Shown here: one piece after another, positions 44,787 to 56,389 of the stretch
Numbering within the stretch: the stretch's first letter is position 1
Layout of the letters: the number at the start of each line of letters is the position of its first letter
Assembly (NCBI RefSeq): GCF_004801295.1
Contig: NZ_SSOC01000005.1
Coordinates: 434,001 to 498,000, forward strand
Length of the DNA stretch: 64,000 bases
Direction of reading: 5' to 3'
Source of the DNA: Pseudothauera nasutitermitis
Lineage (GTDB): Bacteria; Pseudomonadota; Gammaproteobacteria; Burkholderiales; Rhodocyclaceae
The notes under the pieces: model-generated
The model's database searches: none
Seen by the model: only the letters and a program-made list of their open reading frames with translations
What the model was told of the DNA's origin: nothing
Made by a program: the position numbers and the translations under genes

Positions 44787-46181
44787 TCAGTCGGCTGCCG
44801 CCAGCTTGGCGTCGCGGATCGCCGCGTACTCGTCCTCCCAGAACCACTTCCGTTCGCCGAAGGCGGGCTGCAAATGGTTCAGCCAGGTGGCCTCCTCGTC
44901 GTACCTGGCGAAGAACGGGCGCTGCACCCAGTCCGGGTTGCGGCCCTGGATGAAGCGCAGCGCGATGACCTTCTCGCCGGCCACTTCGGTGACGCCCTGG
45001 ATTTCCACCTTGCCGGGGCTGGCCGACATGCTGGGGCCGCGCGCCGTGCGCGCCAGCCCGGAGACGCGCTGCATGGCCTCGCGGTAGATTTCCCAGGCGC
45101 GCACCAACGGCACCTCGAAGTAGTTGCGCGCGCCGGTGTCGCGCTCGACGAACATGTAGTACGGCACGATGCCCAGTTCCACCTGCTTCTGCCACATGCG
45201 CGCCCACACCGCCGGGTCGTCGTTGATGTGCGCGATCAGCGGGCCCTGCGCGCGGATCACCGCGCCGGTGCCGCGCACGCGGCGGATGGCGGCCTGCGCC
45301 ACCTCGGTGTCCAGCTCCTTCCAGTGGTTGTAGTGCGCCATCACCGCCAGCTGCTTGCCGGATTCCACCACGCGCTCGAACAGGTGGATCAGCTCATCGG
45401 CGTCCTCGGCGGAGACGAAGCGCTGCGGCCAGAAGCTGAGCGCCTTGCTGCCGATGCGGATCGTGCGGATATGGTCGAACTCCGGCGCCAGCAGCGGCTC
45501 CAGGTAGTTCTTCAGGTGGGCGGTCTTCATCACCATCGGGTCGCCGCCGGTGAACAGCACGTCGGTGACCTCGCGGTGGGTGCGCAGGTAGTTGTGCAGC
45601 ACCGCCGCCTCCGAGCTGGCGATGCGCAGCGCCTTGTCGCCGACGAACTGCGCCCAGCGGAAACAGAAGGTGCAGTAACTGTGGCAGGTCTGCCCCTGGC
45701 TGGGGAAGAACAGCACGGTTTCGCGGTACTTGTGCTGGATGCCGTCGAGGCGGTGGCCCTCCTCGTCGCGCGGCATGTTCATTTCCATCTGGTCGGCCGG
45801 GTGCGGGTTGAGTTCGTGGCGCACCGCATCGACCACGCGCGCCAGTTCGTCCTTGTCGGCCCCGGCGCGCAGCAGCGCGGCCACGCGCTCGTAGTGCGCC
45901 GGCGCGAGCATGCCGCGCTGCGGGAAGGTGAGCTGGAAGATGGGATCGTCCGGCACCCGGCGCCAGTCGATCAGTTCGTCGATGACGTACTGGTTCACGC
46001 GGAACGGCAGCACGGCGGACACCACCTTCATCTCGAAGCGCTGCGCCTCGCTCAGGCGGGCCAGCGCCTCGATGCGGTCCAGATCGCGCTGCGTGTAGAC
46101 CTTGAAGGCGGCCGGTTCGACACGGCCGGCGTCGCCGCCGAGCGACCATTGCGGGGCAAGGCTGTGGGTGGATGCTTGCAT
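44787..46181 (-). CDS. KamA-family radical SAM aminomutase-like protein
   Basis: 464-residue protein. The 4Fe-4S cluster motif C-x3-C-x2-C appears as CHSYCTFC near the middle, and the preceding NPHPADQMEMN region and following FTGGDPM match lysine 2,3-aminomutase (KamA/AblA) family members. The PLP-binding segment, PGGGGK in true lysine 2,3-aminomutase, is here SASPGKVEIQG, so the substrate is uncertain. Start ATG follows AAGGAGA. It is not adjacent to a lysine fermentation or beta-lysine acetyltransferase gene. Confidence 0.8.
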   Translation of the reverse strand: MQASTHSLAPQWSLGGDAGRVEPAAFKVYTQRDLDRIEALARLSEAQRFEMKVVSAVLPFRVNQYVIDELIDWRRVPDDPIFQLTFPQRGMLAPAHYERVAALLRAGADKDELARVVDAVRHELNPHPADQMEMNMPRDEEGHRLDGIQHKYRETVLFFPSQGQTCHSYCTFCFRWAQFVGDKALRIASSEAAVLHNYLRTHREVTDVLFTGGDPMVMKTAHLKNYLEPLLAPEFDHIRTIRIGSKALSFWPQRFVSAEDADELIHLFERVVESGKQLAVMAHYNHWKELDTEVAQAAIRRVRGTGAVIRAQGPLIAHINDDPAVWARMWQKQVELGIVPYYMFVERDTGARNYFEVPLVRAWEIYREAMQRVSGLARTARGPSMSASPGKVEIQGVTEVAGEKVIALRFIQGRNPDWVQRPFFARYDEEATWLNHLQPAFGERKWFWEDEYAAIRDAKLAAAD

Positions 46182-46371
46182 GCTTGTCTCCTTTTCTGCA
46201 CCGGCGCGCGCACCACCGGACCGCGCGGAACGCGGGGCGGAACTGGACTGCCGGATGACTGCTGCGGCGCGCGGCGCCGGAAGGAGGTCGCGTGGGGGGA
46301 GGCGACCGGCCGCACTCGCTCGGAAAGGCCGCCGGAAAGGACGGCGGCCGGGAATCAGTGCGGCAATGGTA

Positions 46372-46394
46372 TTGCACGATTTAGTTTCGTGCAA
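46372..46394. promoter_or_regulatory. Palindrome TTGCACGA-N7-TCGTGCAA
   Basis: Perfect 8-bp arms lie about 190 bp upstream of the KamA gene and 53 bp downstream of the GGDEF gene. No U-tract follows, so it looks more like an operator for KamA than a terminator. The gap 46182-46447 has no other recognised element. Confidence 0.35.
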
Positions 46395-46447
46395 ATACGA
46401 CAGGCCGCGCACGGGGAAGTTCCGGCCCGCGCGGCGGCGGTCCGTGG

Positions 46448-48334
46448 TCAGTGCGCCGGAACCTGCCCGCCGTCCACCGCCGCGCGCCGCCAGGCCCCAC
46501 GCCCGGCCGCCTTGGCGCGGTACATGGCGCGGTCCGCTGCGCGCACCAGGGTTTCCACGCTGTCGCCATCCATCGGGAACAGGGCGACACCGATGCTGCC
46601 GCCGATGCGGTAGCCGTCGCCATCGACATTCACCGGGCCGTCCAGCGCATCCACCAGCTTGGCGGCCACCGCCACGGCATCGGCCTCGTCGCCGACGGGC
46701 TCGACCACCGCGACGAACTCGTCGCCGCCGATGCGCGCCAGCGTGTCCGAAGCGCGCATCAGCCCGCGCATGCGCTCGGCGGCGATGCGCAGCACGCGGT
46801 CGCCCACCGCGTGCCCGCCCCGGTCATTGACCTCCTTGAAGCCGTCGAGGTCCACCACCAGCACCGCGAAACGCACACGCTGCCGCGCGGCGCGCGCGAT
46901 GGCCTGGCGCAGGCGGTCATCCAGCACCATGCGGTTGGGCAGGCCGGTGAGGGCGTCGTGGAAGGCCAGTTGCTGCAGGGCCTGCTCGTTCTCGCGCAGG
47001 CGCGCATTGGCCGCCTCCAGTTCGCCGGTGCGCTCGGCCACCCGGCGTTCCAGCGCCTGCTCGGTGACGCGCGCCGCCTCCAGCGCTGCCTGGCGGGCTT
47101 CCTCGCGCTCGCGGCGCATTTCGTTGATGCGGTCGGCCAACGCGAAGGAGAGCAGCAGCATCTCCAGCGCGGAACCGATCTGCATGGCGTAGATGGTCAC
47201 CCAGTTGGTCGGCACCCAGCCGAAGTTGCGCATGGCCATCACCGCCACGCCAAGCAGCAGCAGGATCCAGGCGACCAGAAAATAGCGCGCCCCCGGATGC
47301 CCGGCCCACCACGCGCGCACGCCGCAGACCACCGCCAGCGGCGCGAAGCACAGCCCGGCCAGCGAAGTGAGCATGGCGGCCGCGCGATAGCCGATCAGCC
47401 AGTGCGCGAGGATGGCGAACAGGAAGACGAACACCGACAAGCGCAGCAGGCCGTCCAGCCCCGGCACGGATCGGGAGGACGCCAGAAAGGCGCGGGTGAA
47501 CAACGCACCGAACAATCCGGCGGAGGCCATGCCGACCGGGAAGGAAATGTTGGCCCAGGCCGGCCAGGCCGGCCACAGGAACTGCGCGCCCAGGCCGTTC
47601 TGCCCGGCGAAGCCCACCGCCATGCCGGCGGCGAAACCGACGTAGTAGAGGAATACGCGCTCGCGCAGGGTGGCCCACAGCAACAGGTTGTACAGCGCCA
47701 GCGCGCTCAGCATGCCGAAGTACACCGCTTCCCCGGCATAACGGCGCTGGTCCTCGGCATGCAGGGCGGCGGGCGACCATAGCGTCACCGGCAGGGTCAG
47801 CGAGCCATGGGAGCGCACGCGCACGAACACCCGCAGTTGATCGCCGGCGCCGAAGTCGAGCGGAAAGACATGATTGATGTGCGCCAGCGGACGCGCGGAG
47901 AACGGCAGCAGATCGCCGGACCGCGCGCCCTTCCAGTCCCCCGTGGCGTCGGCCTGGAAGACCTCCACCTGGTCGAGCGAGGCAAAGCCGATTTCCAGCA
48001 GCCAGCGGGCCGGCGCATCCGGCGCGCGGCGCGGCTCCAGGTACAGCCAGACTGCCTCGTCGCGATAGCCGAAGTTGAGCGCGGCACGCCGAGTGGCGAT
48101 CGATGGCGCGCTGAAGCGGCCGGCGGCGAACGCCTCAACGGCCTGCCGCAGATCCAGATCGCCGCCGGGATCTGCGAGCACGCTCACCCAGGACGCGGCA
48201 TTGATCCGCGTGGCCGCCGCGTCCAGCCACGGCGCCCCGCCGGCACGTACCGGCGTACAGGCCCACAGCATGCACGACAAAAACAGCATGCTCCGCAGCA
48301 GGGCAAGGAACCGTGGCACGACCCGGGGATTCAT
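46448..48334 (-). CDS. 7TM-sensor diguanylate cyclase (7TMR-DISM with GGDEF)
   Basis: 628-residue membrane protein. After a signal-like N-terminus comes a periplasmic 7TMR-DISM extracellular domain (about residues 45-200), seven transmembrane helices (about 215-395), a coiled coil (REREEARQAALEAARV) and a C-terminal GGDEF domain. RIGGDEF is intact with RASD as I-site, so it should make cyclic-di-GMP in response to a periplasmic or membrane signal. No EAL domain is present. Start chosen at ATG 48334. Confidence 0.88.
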   Translation of the reverse strand: MNPRVVPRFLALLRSMLFLSCMLWACTPVRAGGAPWLDAAATRINAASWVSVLADPGGDLDLRQAVEAFAAGRFSAPSIATRRAALNFGYRDEAVWLYLEPRRAPDAPARWLLEIGFASLDQVEVFQADATGDWKGARSGDLLPFSARPLAHINHVFPLDFGAGDQLRVFVRVRSHGSLTLPVTLWSPAALHAEDQRRYAGEAVYFGMLSALALYNLLLWATLRERVFLYYVGFAAGMAVGFAGQNGLGAQFLWPAWPAWANISFPVGMASAGLFGALFTRAFLASSRSVPGLDGLLRLSVFVFLFAILAHWLIGYRAAAMLTSLAGLCFAPLAVVCGVRAWWAGHPGARYFLVAWILLLLGVAVMAMRNFGWVPTNWVTIYAMQIGSALEMLLLSFALADRINEMRREREEARQAALEAARVTEQALERRVAERTGELEAANARLRENEQALQQLAFHDALTGLPNRMVLDDRLRQAIARAARQRVRFAVLVVDLDGFKEVNDRGGHAVGDRVLRIAAERMRGLMRASDTLARIGGDEFVAVVEPVGDEADAVAVAAKLVDALDGPVNVDGDGYRIGGSIGVALFPMDGDSVETLVRAADRAMYRAKAAGRGAWRRAAVDGGQVPAH

Positions 48335-48470
48335 CGCCCGCGATTCTGCCACCGTCCCGCACGGCGCACCGTGCACCATTTCAGTGTGGACGAAAAAGAA
48401 CCGCCACGCTCCGCCGCTGCGCGGGTCGCTGTTCCCGAGGGGGGTGCTTTTGTCCTGGGGTGGCCCGGCG

Positions 48471-48499
48471 AAAAAAAAGGGCCCGCTCGCGCGGGCCCT
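48471..48499 (-). terminator. Rho-independent terminator after pccA
   Basis: On the minus strand AGGGCCCGC-loop-GCGGGCCCT is followed by an 8-U run (48478-48471 on that strand). It lies 69 bp past the pccA stop and marks the end of the propionyl-CoA operon. Confidence 0.9.
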
Positions 48500-48567
48500 G
48501 CCTCGACAGGCACCCGCCGTACATGCGGCGGGTCTCCCTCCCCATCGAACGAAAACGGGCTCGTCGT

Positions 48568-50553
48568 TTATTCGAACTCGACGATGACCTCATCCACCGC
48601 CAGGCTGGCGCCCGGCTTGGCGACCACTTTCTTGACCTTACCGTCCTGCTCGGCCTTGAGGACGTTTTCCATCTTCATGGCCTCGATCACCGCAAGCTTC
48701 TCGCCGGCCTTCACTTCCTGGCCTTCGCCCACGGCGACTTCGCGCAGCAGGCCCGGCATCGGCGACAGCAGGAACTTGGACAGATCCGGCGGCAGCTTCT
48801 TCGGCATCAGCGACAGCAGGTGGGCGGCATTCACCGTCATCACGATGGGCTCGACCTGCAGGCCGAAGTGCGAGATGCGGTAGCGCAGGCCACGGCGCTC
48901 GATCTGCAGGCTGAGCGGCTGGCCGTTCACCGTGCCGGCGAACAGCAGGTCGCCGAAGTGCCAGTCGGAAACGATGTCGTAGGTCTTGTCGCCGTGGGTG
49001 AAGGAATAGCCGCCCTCGATGCGCTTCACGCTCAGTGGGTATTGCTCGTCGCCGATCAGCACCACCCAGTCGACCGCCACTTTGCGGCCGTGGCCGGGCA
49101 ACTGCCCGTCGATCTGCACCGCGCGCTCGATGTAGCGGCGGCGCGCGAACGCGGCCACGGCGGCGAGCAGCGCGGGGTCGTCGTGGGGCACCATCGAGGC
49201 GTCGAAGCCCTGCGGGTACTCCTCGGCGATGAAGCCGGTGTTGAAGGCGCCCGAGACGAAGCGCGGGTGCTGCAGCAGCGCGGCCTGGAAGGGGATGTTG
49301 GAGTTGATGCCGCGGATGACGAAGCCGTTGAGCGCGTCGCGCATCAGGCGGATGGCGTCGTTGCGGTCCTTGCCGTGCACGATCAGCTTGGCGATCATCG
49401 AATCGTAGAACATCGAGATCTCGCCGCCTTCATACACGCCGGTATCCACGCGCACCCCGTTGCCTTCGGCCGGCGGCTGGAACTTCACCAGGCGGCCGGT
49501 GGACGGCAGGAAGCCGCGGAACGGGTCTTCGGCGTTGATGCGGCATTCGATGGACCAGCCGTTGATGCTGAGGTCTTCCTGGCGGATGGAGAGCGGCTCG
49601 CCGGCGGCCACGCGGATCATCTGCTCGACCAGGTCGATGCCGGTGATGTTCTCGGTGACCGGGTGCTCCACCTGCAGACGGGTGTTCATCTCCAGAAAGT
49701 AGAAGCTCTTGTCGGCGCCGACGACGAATTCCACCGTGCCGGCGGATTCGTACTGCACCGCCTTGGCCAGCGCCACGGCCTGCTCGCCCATCGCCTTGCG
49801 GGTGGCCGGATCGATGAAGGCGCTCGGCGCTTCCTCGATGACCTTCTGGTGGCGGCGCTGGATGGAGCACTCGCGCTCGTGCAGGTACACCGTGTTGCCC
49901 TGGCTGTCGGCCAGCACCTGGATTTCGATGTGGCGCGGCTCGACGACGAATTTCTCGATGAACACGCGGTCGTCGCCGAAGCTGTTGCGCGCCTCATTGA
50001 CGCAGGAGGCGAAGCCTTCGTGCGCTTCCTTATCGTCGTAGGCCACGCGCAGGCCCTTGCCGCCGCCGCCGGCGGAGGCCTTGATCATCACCGGGTAGCC
50101 GATCTTCTTGGCAATCTCGACCGCCTCGGCCGGGCCGGAAATGGCGTCGTTGTAGCCCGGAATGGTGTTGACGCCGGCTTCCATCGCCAGCTTCTTCGAC
50201 TCGATCTTGTCGCCCATCTTGGCGACCGAGTAGTGCTTCGGGCCGATGAACTTGATGCCTTCCTCTTCCAGCCGGCGCGAGAAATCCGCGTTCTCCGACA
50301 GGAAGCCGTAGCCCGGGTGCACCGCTTCGGCGCCGGTCTGCTTGCAGGCGGCGATGATCTTGTCGGCGACCAGGTAGGAATCCTTGCTGGGCGCCGGACC
50401 GATGCACACGGCCTCGTCGGCCATGTCCACATGCAGCGCGCTGGCGTCGGCCTCGGAATACACCGCCACGGTGGCGATGCCCATCTTGCGGGCGGTTTTA
50501 ATCACGCGGCAGGCAATCTCACCGCGGTTGGCAATCAGGATTTTCTTGAACAT
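48568..50553 (-). CDS. pccA: Propionyl-CoA carboxylase alpha subunit, biotin carboxylase and carrier
   Basis: 661-residue subunit: biotin carboxylase domain (MFKKILIANRGEIACRV start; GGGGKGLR ATP-grasp segment; EMNTRLQVEHPVTE) and a C-terminal biotinyl domain with Lys627 in EAMKMENV. It carboxylates biotin and, with the beta subunit, makes methylmalonyl-CoA. ATG 50553 gives the usual N-terminus; a start at 50574 would only add a few residues. It lies 21 bp after pccB. Confidence 0.95.
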   Translation of the reverse strand: MFKKILIANRGEIACRVIKTARKMGIATVAVYSEADASALHVDMADEAVCIGPAPSKDSYLVADKIIAACKQTGAEAVHPGYGFLSENADFSRRLEEEGIKFIGPKHYSVAKMGDKIESKKLAMEAGVNTIPGYNDAISGPAEAVEIAKKIGYPVMIKASAGGGGKGLRVAYDDKEAHEGFASCVNEARNSFGDDRVFIEKFVVEPRHIEIQVLADSQGNTVYLHERECSIQRRHQKVIEEAPSAFIDPATRKAMGEQAVALAKAVQYESAGTVEFVVGADKSFYFLEMNTRLQVEHPVTENITGIDLVEQMIRVAAGEPLSIRQEDLSINGWSIECRINAEDPFRGFLPSTGRLVKFQPPAEGNGVRVDTGVYEGGEISMFYDSMIAKLIVHGKDRNDAIRLMRDALNGFVIRGINSNIPFQAALLQHPRFVSGAFNTGFIAEEYPQGFDASMVPHDDPALLAAVAAFARRRYIERAVQIDGQLPGHGRKVAVDWVVLIGDEQYPLSVKRIEGGYSFTHGDKTYDIVSDWHFGDLLFAGTVNGQPLSLQIERRGLRYRISHFGLQVEPIVMTVNAAHLLSLMPKKLPPDLSKFLLSPMPGLLREVAVGEGQEVKAGEKLAVIEAMKMENVLKAEQDGKVKKVVAKPGASLAVDEVIVEFE

Positions 50554-50574
50554 GTTGTGGTTTCTCCCCGGCAC

Positions 50575-52107
<1,533 letters not shown>

Positions 52108-52165
52108 TGATGGCCTCCTTACAGTTTTTCCGTGCCCGGCACGCCGGGTTTGTTCTCGTTGGTCT

Positions 52166-53167
52166 TCAGTTCAGATGCCGCAGCAGGCGCAGTGCGGCGG
52201 CGGCCGGGGTGGCCTCGCCGCGCTCCACCGCCCTGGACAGCGCGGGCAGTTCTCCGCGCACCGCCGGATGCTGGCGGAAATGCTGGCGCAGGCCGGCATC
52301 GATCAGATCCCACATCCAGGCCAGCGCCTGGCGGCGGCGTTTCCCGGCGAATTCGCCGCTGTTCTCCATGGCCACGCGATAGTCGCACACCGTCTGCCAG
52401 AAGCGTTCCACGCCGTCGTGGCGCAGCGCCGACAGCGTGAGTACCGGCACCGTCCAGTTCGGGCTGGCCGGACGCAGCATGTGCAGCGCGGCCTTCAACT
52501 GCGCCTGGGCGCGGGTCGCGGCGGCGGCGTCGATGTCGGCCTTGTTCACCACGATCAGGTCGGCCAGTTCCACGATGCCCTTCTTGATGCCCTGCAGATC
52601 GTCGCCGGCGTTGGGCAGCTGCAGCAGACAGAAGATGTCGGTCATGTTGGCCACGGCGGTTTCCGACTGGCCGACGCCGACCGTCTCGACGATCACCACG
52701 TCGAAGCCGGCCGCCTCGCAGGCCAGCAGCGTCTCGCGCGTCTTTTCCGCCACACCGCCCAGCGAGCCGGCCGACGGGCTGGGGCGGATGAAGGCCGCCG
52801 GGTTCTGGCTCAACCCTTCCATGCGCGTCTTGTCGCCGAGGATGGAGCCGCCCGACACCGACGAGGACGGGTCCACCGCCAGCACCGCGACGCGCAGCCC
52901 CTGCCCGATCAGATGCAGGCCGAGTGCCTCGATGAAGGTGGACTTGCCCACCCCCGGCACGCCGGAAATGCCCACCCGCATCGCTCCGCCGGTGTGCGGC
53001 AGCAGCGCCTCGAGCACAGCCTGGGCGCGCGCCTGATGATCGGCGCGGCGCGATTCGATCAGCGTGATGGTCTTGGCGAGCGGGCGCAGCTGGCGCGCGA
53101 GCACGCCGTCGACCAGCGCGCGGTCGGCGGCGTCCAGTTGCGGCTGCGGGGCCAGCGGTCCGTTCAA
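52166..53167 (-). CDS. meaB: Methylmalonyl-CoA mutase chaperone GTPase MeaB (ArgK)
   Basis: 333-residue G3E-type GTPase. Walker [10 protein letters not shown], switch segments [19 protein letters not shown] and [10 protein letters not shown], and the base-recognition NKAD are all present. It loads and protects the adenosylcobalamin mutase encoded immediately upstream in transcription (10 bp away). This free-standing MeaB contrasts with the fused one inside IcmF. Confidence 0.93.
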   Translation of the reverse strand: MNGPLAPQPQLDAADRALVDGVLARQLRPLAKTITLIESRRADHQARAQAVLEALLPHTGGAMRVGISGVPGVGKSTFIEALGLHLIGQGLRVAVLAVDPSSSVSGGSILGDKTRMEGLSQNPAAFIRPSPSAGSLGGVAEKTRETLLACEAAGFDVVIVETVGVGQSETAVANMTDIFCLLQLPNAGDDLQGIKKGIVELADLIVVNKADIDAAAATRAQAQLKAALHMLRPASPNWTVPVLTLSALRHDGVERFWQTVCDYRVAMENSGEFAGKRRRQALAWMWDLIDAGLRQHFRQHPAVRGELPALSRAVERGEATPAAAALRLLRHLN

Positions 53168-53177
53168 GACGGCGGTC

Positions 53178-55343
53178 TCAGCCCGCCGCCCGCGCGTCGC
53201 GGATCTGCTTCAGCACCACCCGGGCGGCCACCGGGATCGGCGTGCCGGGGCCGAAGATGCCCTTGGCGCCGGCGGCGTACAGCGCGTCGTAGTCCTGCGC
53301 CGGGATCACCCCGCCGACGAAGACGATGATGTCGTCCGCACCGAGCTTCTTCAGTTCATTGACGATCTGCGGCACCAGGGTCTTGTGCCCGGCGGCCAGG
53401 CTGGAGCAGCCCACCGCGTGCACGTCGTTTTCCACCGCGTGGCGGGCGGCTTCCTCCGGGGTCTGGAAGAGCGGGCCGATGTCGATGTCGAAACCCAGGT
53501 CGGCGAAGGCCGAGGCCACCACCTTGGCGCCGCGGTCGTGGCCGTCCTGGCCCAGCTTGGCGATCATCACGCGCGGGCGACGGCCTTCCTCGGCGACGAA
53601 GGCCTCGATGTCGGCCTTCAGATCCTTCCAGTCCTGCTGTTCTTCCACGACGGCTCCATACACGCCGGACACGGCCTGCGGGTTGGCGCGGAAACGGCCG
53701 AAGACCTTTTCCAGCGCGTCCGACACCTCGCCCACCGAGGCGCGCAGGCGGATCGCCTTCACGCTCAGGTCGAGCAGGTTGCCCTCGCCGGTTTCCGCAC
53801 ACCGGGTCAACGCGTCCAGTGCGGCCTGCACGGCGGCATTGTCGCGCGTGGCGCGCACCTTGGTCAGGCGGGCGATCTGCGCCTCGCGCACGGCGTGGTT
53901 GTCGATGTCGAGGATCTCGATCGGGTCTTCCTTGGCCAGCTTGTACTTGTTCACGCCGACGATGACGTCCTTGCCCGAGTCGATGCGCGCCTGCTTGTCG
54001 GCGGCGCATTCCTCCACCTTCATCTTGGCCCAGCCGGATTCCACCGCCTTGGTCATGCCGCCCATGGCCTCGATCTCTTCGATCAGGTTCCACGCCTTGT
54101 CGGCCATGTCCTGGGTGAGCTTCTCCATCATGTAGGAGCCGGCCCAGGGGTCGACCACGTTACAGATGTGCGTTTCTTCCTGGATGATGATCTGCGTGTT
54201 GCGCGCGATGCGCGCGGAGAACTCGGTGGGCAGCGCAATGGCTTCGTCCAGCGCGTTGGTGTGCAGCGACTGGGTGCCGCCAAATACCGCCGCCATGGCC
54301 TCGATGGTGGTGCGCACCACGTTGTTGTACGGATCCTGCTCGGTGAGCGACCAGCCAGAGGTCTGCGAGTGGGTACGCAGCATCATGGACTTGGGGCTCT
54401 TCGGATTGAACTGCTTCATGATCCGCCACCACAGCAGACGCGCCGCGCGCATCTTGGCGATCTCCAGGTAGAAGTTCATGCCCACCGCCCAGAAGAACGA
54501 CAGGCGGCCGGCGAAGGTGTCCACGTCCATGCCGCTGGCGATGCCGGTGCGCACGTATTCCAGGCCGTCGGCCAGCGTGAAGGCCAGCTCGATGGCCTGG
54601 TTGGCGCCCGCTTCCTGGATGTGGTAGCCCGAGATCGAGATGCTGTTGAACTTGGGCATGTGGGCCGACGTGTACTGGAAGATGTCGGCGATGATCTTCA
54701 TCGACGGCGTCGGCGGATAGATGTAGGTGTTGCGGACCATGAACTCCTTGAGGATATCGTTCTGGATGGTCCCCGAGAGCTTGTCCTGGCTCACGCCCTG
54801 CTCTTCGGCGGCGATGATGTAGCCGGCCAGAATGGGCAGCACCGCGCCGTTCATGGTCATCGACACGGAAATCTTGTCGAGCGGGATGCCGTCGAAGAGG
54901 ATCTTCATGTCCTCCACCGAGTCGATCGCCACGCCGGCCTTGCCCACGTCGCCGGTCACGCGCGGATGGTCCGAGTCGTAGCCGCGGTGGGTGGCCAGGT
55001 CGAAGGCCACCGACACGCCCTGCCCGCCGGCCGCCAGCGCCTTGCGGTAGAAGGCGTTGGAAGCTTCCGCGGTGGAAAAGCCGGCGTACTGGCGGATGGT
55101 CCACGGCTTGACCGCGTACATGGTGGGCTGCGGCCCGCGCAGGAAGGGCTCGAAGCCCGGCAGCGTATCGGCGTGCGGCAGGCCGTCCGTATCCGCCTTG
55201 GTGTACAGCGGCTTCACCGTCAGCCCTTCCGGGGTGATCCAGTTCAGCTTGTCGACATCGCCGTCGGGCGCATGCTTGGACGCGGCCTTTTTCCAGGCTT
55301 CGAGATCCGGCTGCGGATAGACGGGCGGCTTGGCGTTGGACAT
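53178..55343 (-). CDS. mcm: Methylmalonyl-CoA mutase
   Basis: 721-residue single-chain mutase that converts (R)-methylmalonyl-CoA to succinyl-CoA using adenosylcobalamin. Substrate-specific residues are Tyr86 ([13 protein letters not shown]) and Arg204 (MVRNTYIYP), equivalent to Tyr89 and Arg207 of the characterised enzyme and unlike IcmF here. The C-terminal B12 domain has the axial His602 in GQDGHDRGA. Start ATG 55343. First gene of the mcm-meaB-pccB-pccA operon; the divergent gntR sits beyond a 333-bp gap. Confidence 0.95.
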   Translation of the reverse strand: MSNAKPPVYPQPDLEAWKKAASKHAPDGDVDKLNWITPEGLTVKPLYTKADTDGLPHADTLPGFEPFLRGPQPTMYAVKPWTIRQYAGFSTAEASNAFYRKALAAGGQGVSVAFDLATHRGYDSDHPRVTGDVGKAGVAIDSVEDMKILFDGIPLDKISVSMTMNGAVLPILAGYIIAAEEQGVSQDKLSGTIQNDILKEFMVRNTYIYPPTPSMKIIADIFQYTSAHMPKFNSISISGYHIQEAGANQAIELAFTLADGLEYVRTGIASGMDVDTFAGRLSFFWAVGMNFYLEIAKMRAARLLWWRIMKQFNPKSPKSMMLRTHSQTSGWSLTEQDPYNNVVRTTIEAMAAVFGGTQSLHTNALDEAIALPTEFSARIARNTQIIIQEETHICNVVDPWAGSYMMEKLTQDMADKAWNLIEEIEAMGGMTKAVESGWAKMKVEECAADKQARIDSGKDVIVGVNKYKLAKEDPIEILDIDNHAVREAQIARLTKVRATRDNAAVQAALDALTRCAETGEGNLLDLSVKAIRLRASVGEVSDALEKVFGRFRANPQAVSGVYGAVVEEQQDWKDLKADIEAFVAEEGRRPRVMIAKLGQDGHDRGAKVVASAFADLGFDIDIGPLFQTPEEAARHAVENDVHAVGCSSLAAGHKTLVPQIVNELKKLGADDIIVFVGGVIPAQDYDALYAAGAKGIFGPGTPIPVAARVVLKQIRDARAAG

Positions 55344-55445
55344 GGCAAAACCTCGGTGACGCATCCTGTCGCGGAGCACGACGGCGCGGTCGTTGTATAA
55401 CGGGGCACGGCCCGGATCGTCCCTTGCCGGAAGGCGGCGACGAAA

Positions 55446-55549
55446 CCGCCCGCGGCCAATGCCGCGGGCGGCCGTCGACGCCCCGGCGCGCAGCGTAGCC
55501 CCTCTCTCTTCACCGGCGCCCGTGGGGCGCCGGACCTCCCATGCTACGC
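55446..55549. repeat. Two GC-rich stem-loops in the mcm/gntR gap
   Basis: The first has a perfect 11-bp stem (55446-55456 with 55461-55471, loop CAAT). The second nests a 9-bp stem (55513-55521 / 55525-55533) inside an outer GCGTAGC/GCTACGC pair (55493-55499 / 55543-55549). They lie between the mcm start and the AT-rich palindrome. I found no cobalamin-riboswitch B12 box here. Confidence 0.45.
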
Positions 55550-55593
55550 CGCGCGGGGAAGGTTGACTTGTTGCAATCCAGAAATAATACTTT

Positions 55594-55609
55594 ATCCATA
55601 ATTATGAAT
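55594..55609. promoter_or_regulatory. AT-rich palindrome, candidate operator of the GntR/FCD regulator
   Basis: ATCCATAATTATGAAT is a palindrome with seven of eight base pairs matching. It is 68 bp upstream of the GntR start, in the divergent gap with mcm. Its right part ATAATTATGAAT recurs at 38589-38600 upstream of the VOC gene. In this GC-rich DNA the exact 12-bp match is unlikely by chance, so a shared regulator is suggested. Confidence 0.45.
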
Positions 55610-55676
55610 GCAACGCCACCTGGCCCCATTCTGGGTGTAGCGTTCGCTACCTTCACACCAAATACAAAAACACACC

Positions 55677-56348
55677 ATGACCGCCTCCCGCATCGCGCCG
55701 CTCGCGCTGTACCAGGAAGTCGCCGAACGCCTGCGCCAGCGCATCTTCTCCCACGAACTGCCGCCCGGCACCTGGGTCGACGAACAGGCGCTGGCCGAGC
55801 AGTACGGCATTTCGCGCACGCCGCTGCGCGAAGCGCTCAAGGTGCTGGCCTCCGAAGGGCTGGTCACCCTGAAGCCGCGCCGGGGCTGTTACGTCACCGA
55901 GATTTCCGAGCGCGATCTGGACGAGATCTTCACCGTCATGGCCCTGCTCGAAGGCCAGTGCGCGCGCGCCACCGCGCAGCGCGCCTCGGACACCGGCCTG
56001 GCCCGCCTGCGGCAGATCCACGCCGAGCTGGAGCGCGCCGCGCGCACCGGGGACATCAACGGCTTCTTCGAGGCCAATCAGGCCTTCCACCACGAATTGC
56101 AGGAAATCGCCGACAACCGCTGGCTGCTGCAGGTGATCGCCGACCTGCGCAAGGTCATCAAGCTGTCGCGCCACCACTCGCTGTTCTCGGAGGGCCGGCT
56201 GGAGCAGTCACTGGCCGAGCACCGCGCCATTCTCGACGCGCTGCTCGCACGCGATGCCGACGCGGCCGAACTGCGCATGCAGGAGCATATCCGCGGCGGG
56301 CGCTCCGCACTCGCGCGCATCGCCCGCGCGCGCAGCCGGGCTGCCTGA
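55677..56348 (+). CDS. GntR-family (FCD) transcriptional regulator
   Basis: 223-residue regulator with a winged helix (VDEQALAEQYGISRTPLREALKVLASEGL) and an all-helical FCD effector domain whose metal-binding His residues may be in HHELQEIADNR and LSRHHSLF. It is divergent from the mcm operon and is the obvious candidate repressor or activator for it. The effector is unknown; a methylmalonyl or propionyl pathway metabolite would fit. Confidence 0.9.
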   Translation: MTASRIAPLALYQEVAERLRQRIFSHELPPGTWVDEQALAEQYGISRTPLREALKVLASEGLVTLKPRRGCYVTEISERDLDEIFTVMALLEGQCARATAQRASDTGLARLRQIHAELERAARTGDINGFFEANQAFHHELQEIADNRWLLQVIADLRKVIKLSRHHSLFSEGRLEQSLAEHRAILDALLARDADAAELRMQEHIRGGRSALARIARARSRAA

Positions 56349-56389
56349 ACACCGGAAGCAACGCCCCCGGTGCCACTGCGCCCGGCCGC

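Noticed and set aside
55344-55676. Cobalamin riboswitch upstream of the mutase operon
   Set aside because: Strong hairpins are present but no B12-box-like sequence was found on either strand.
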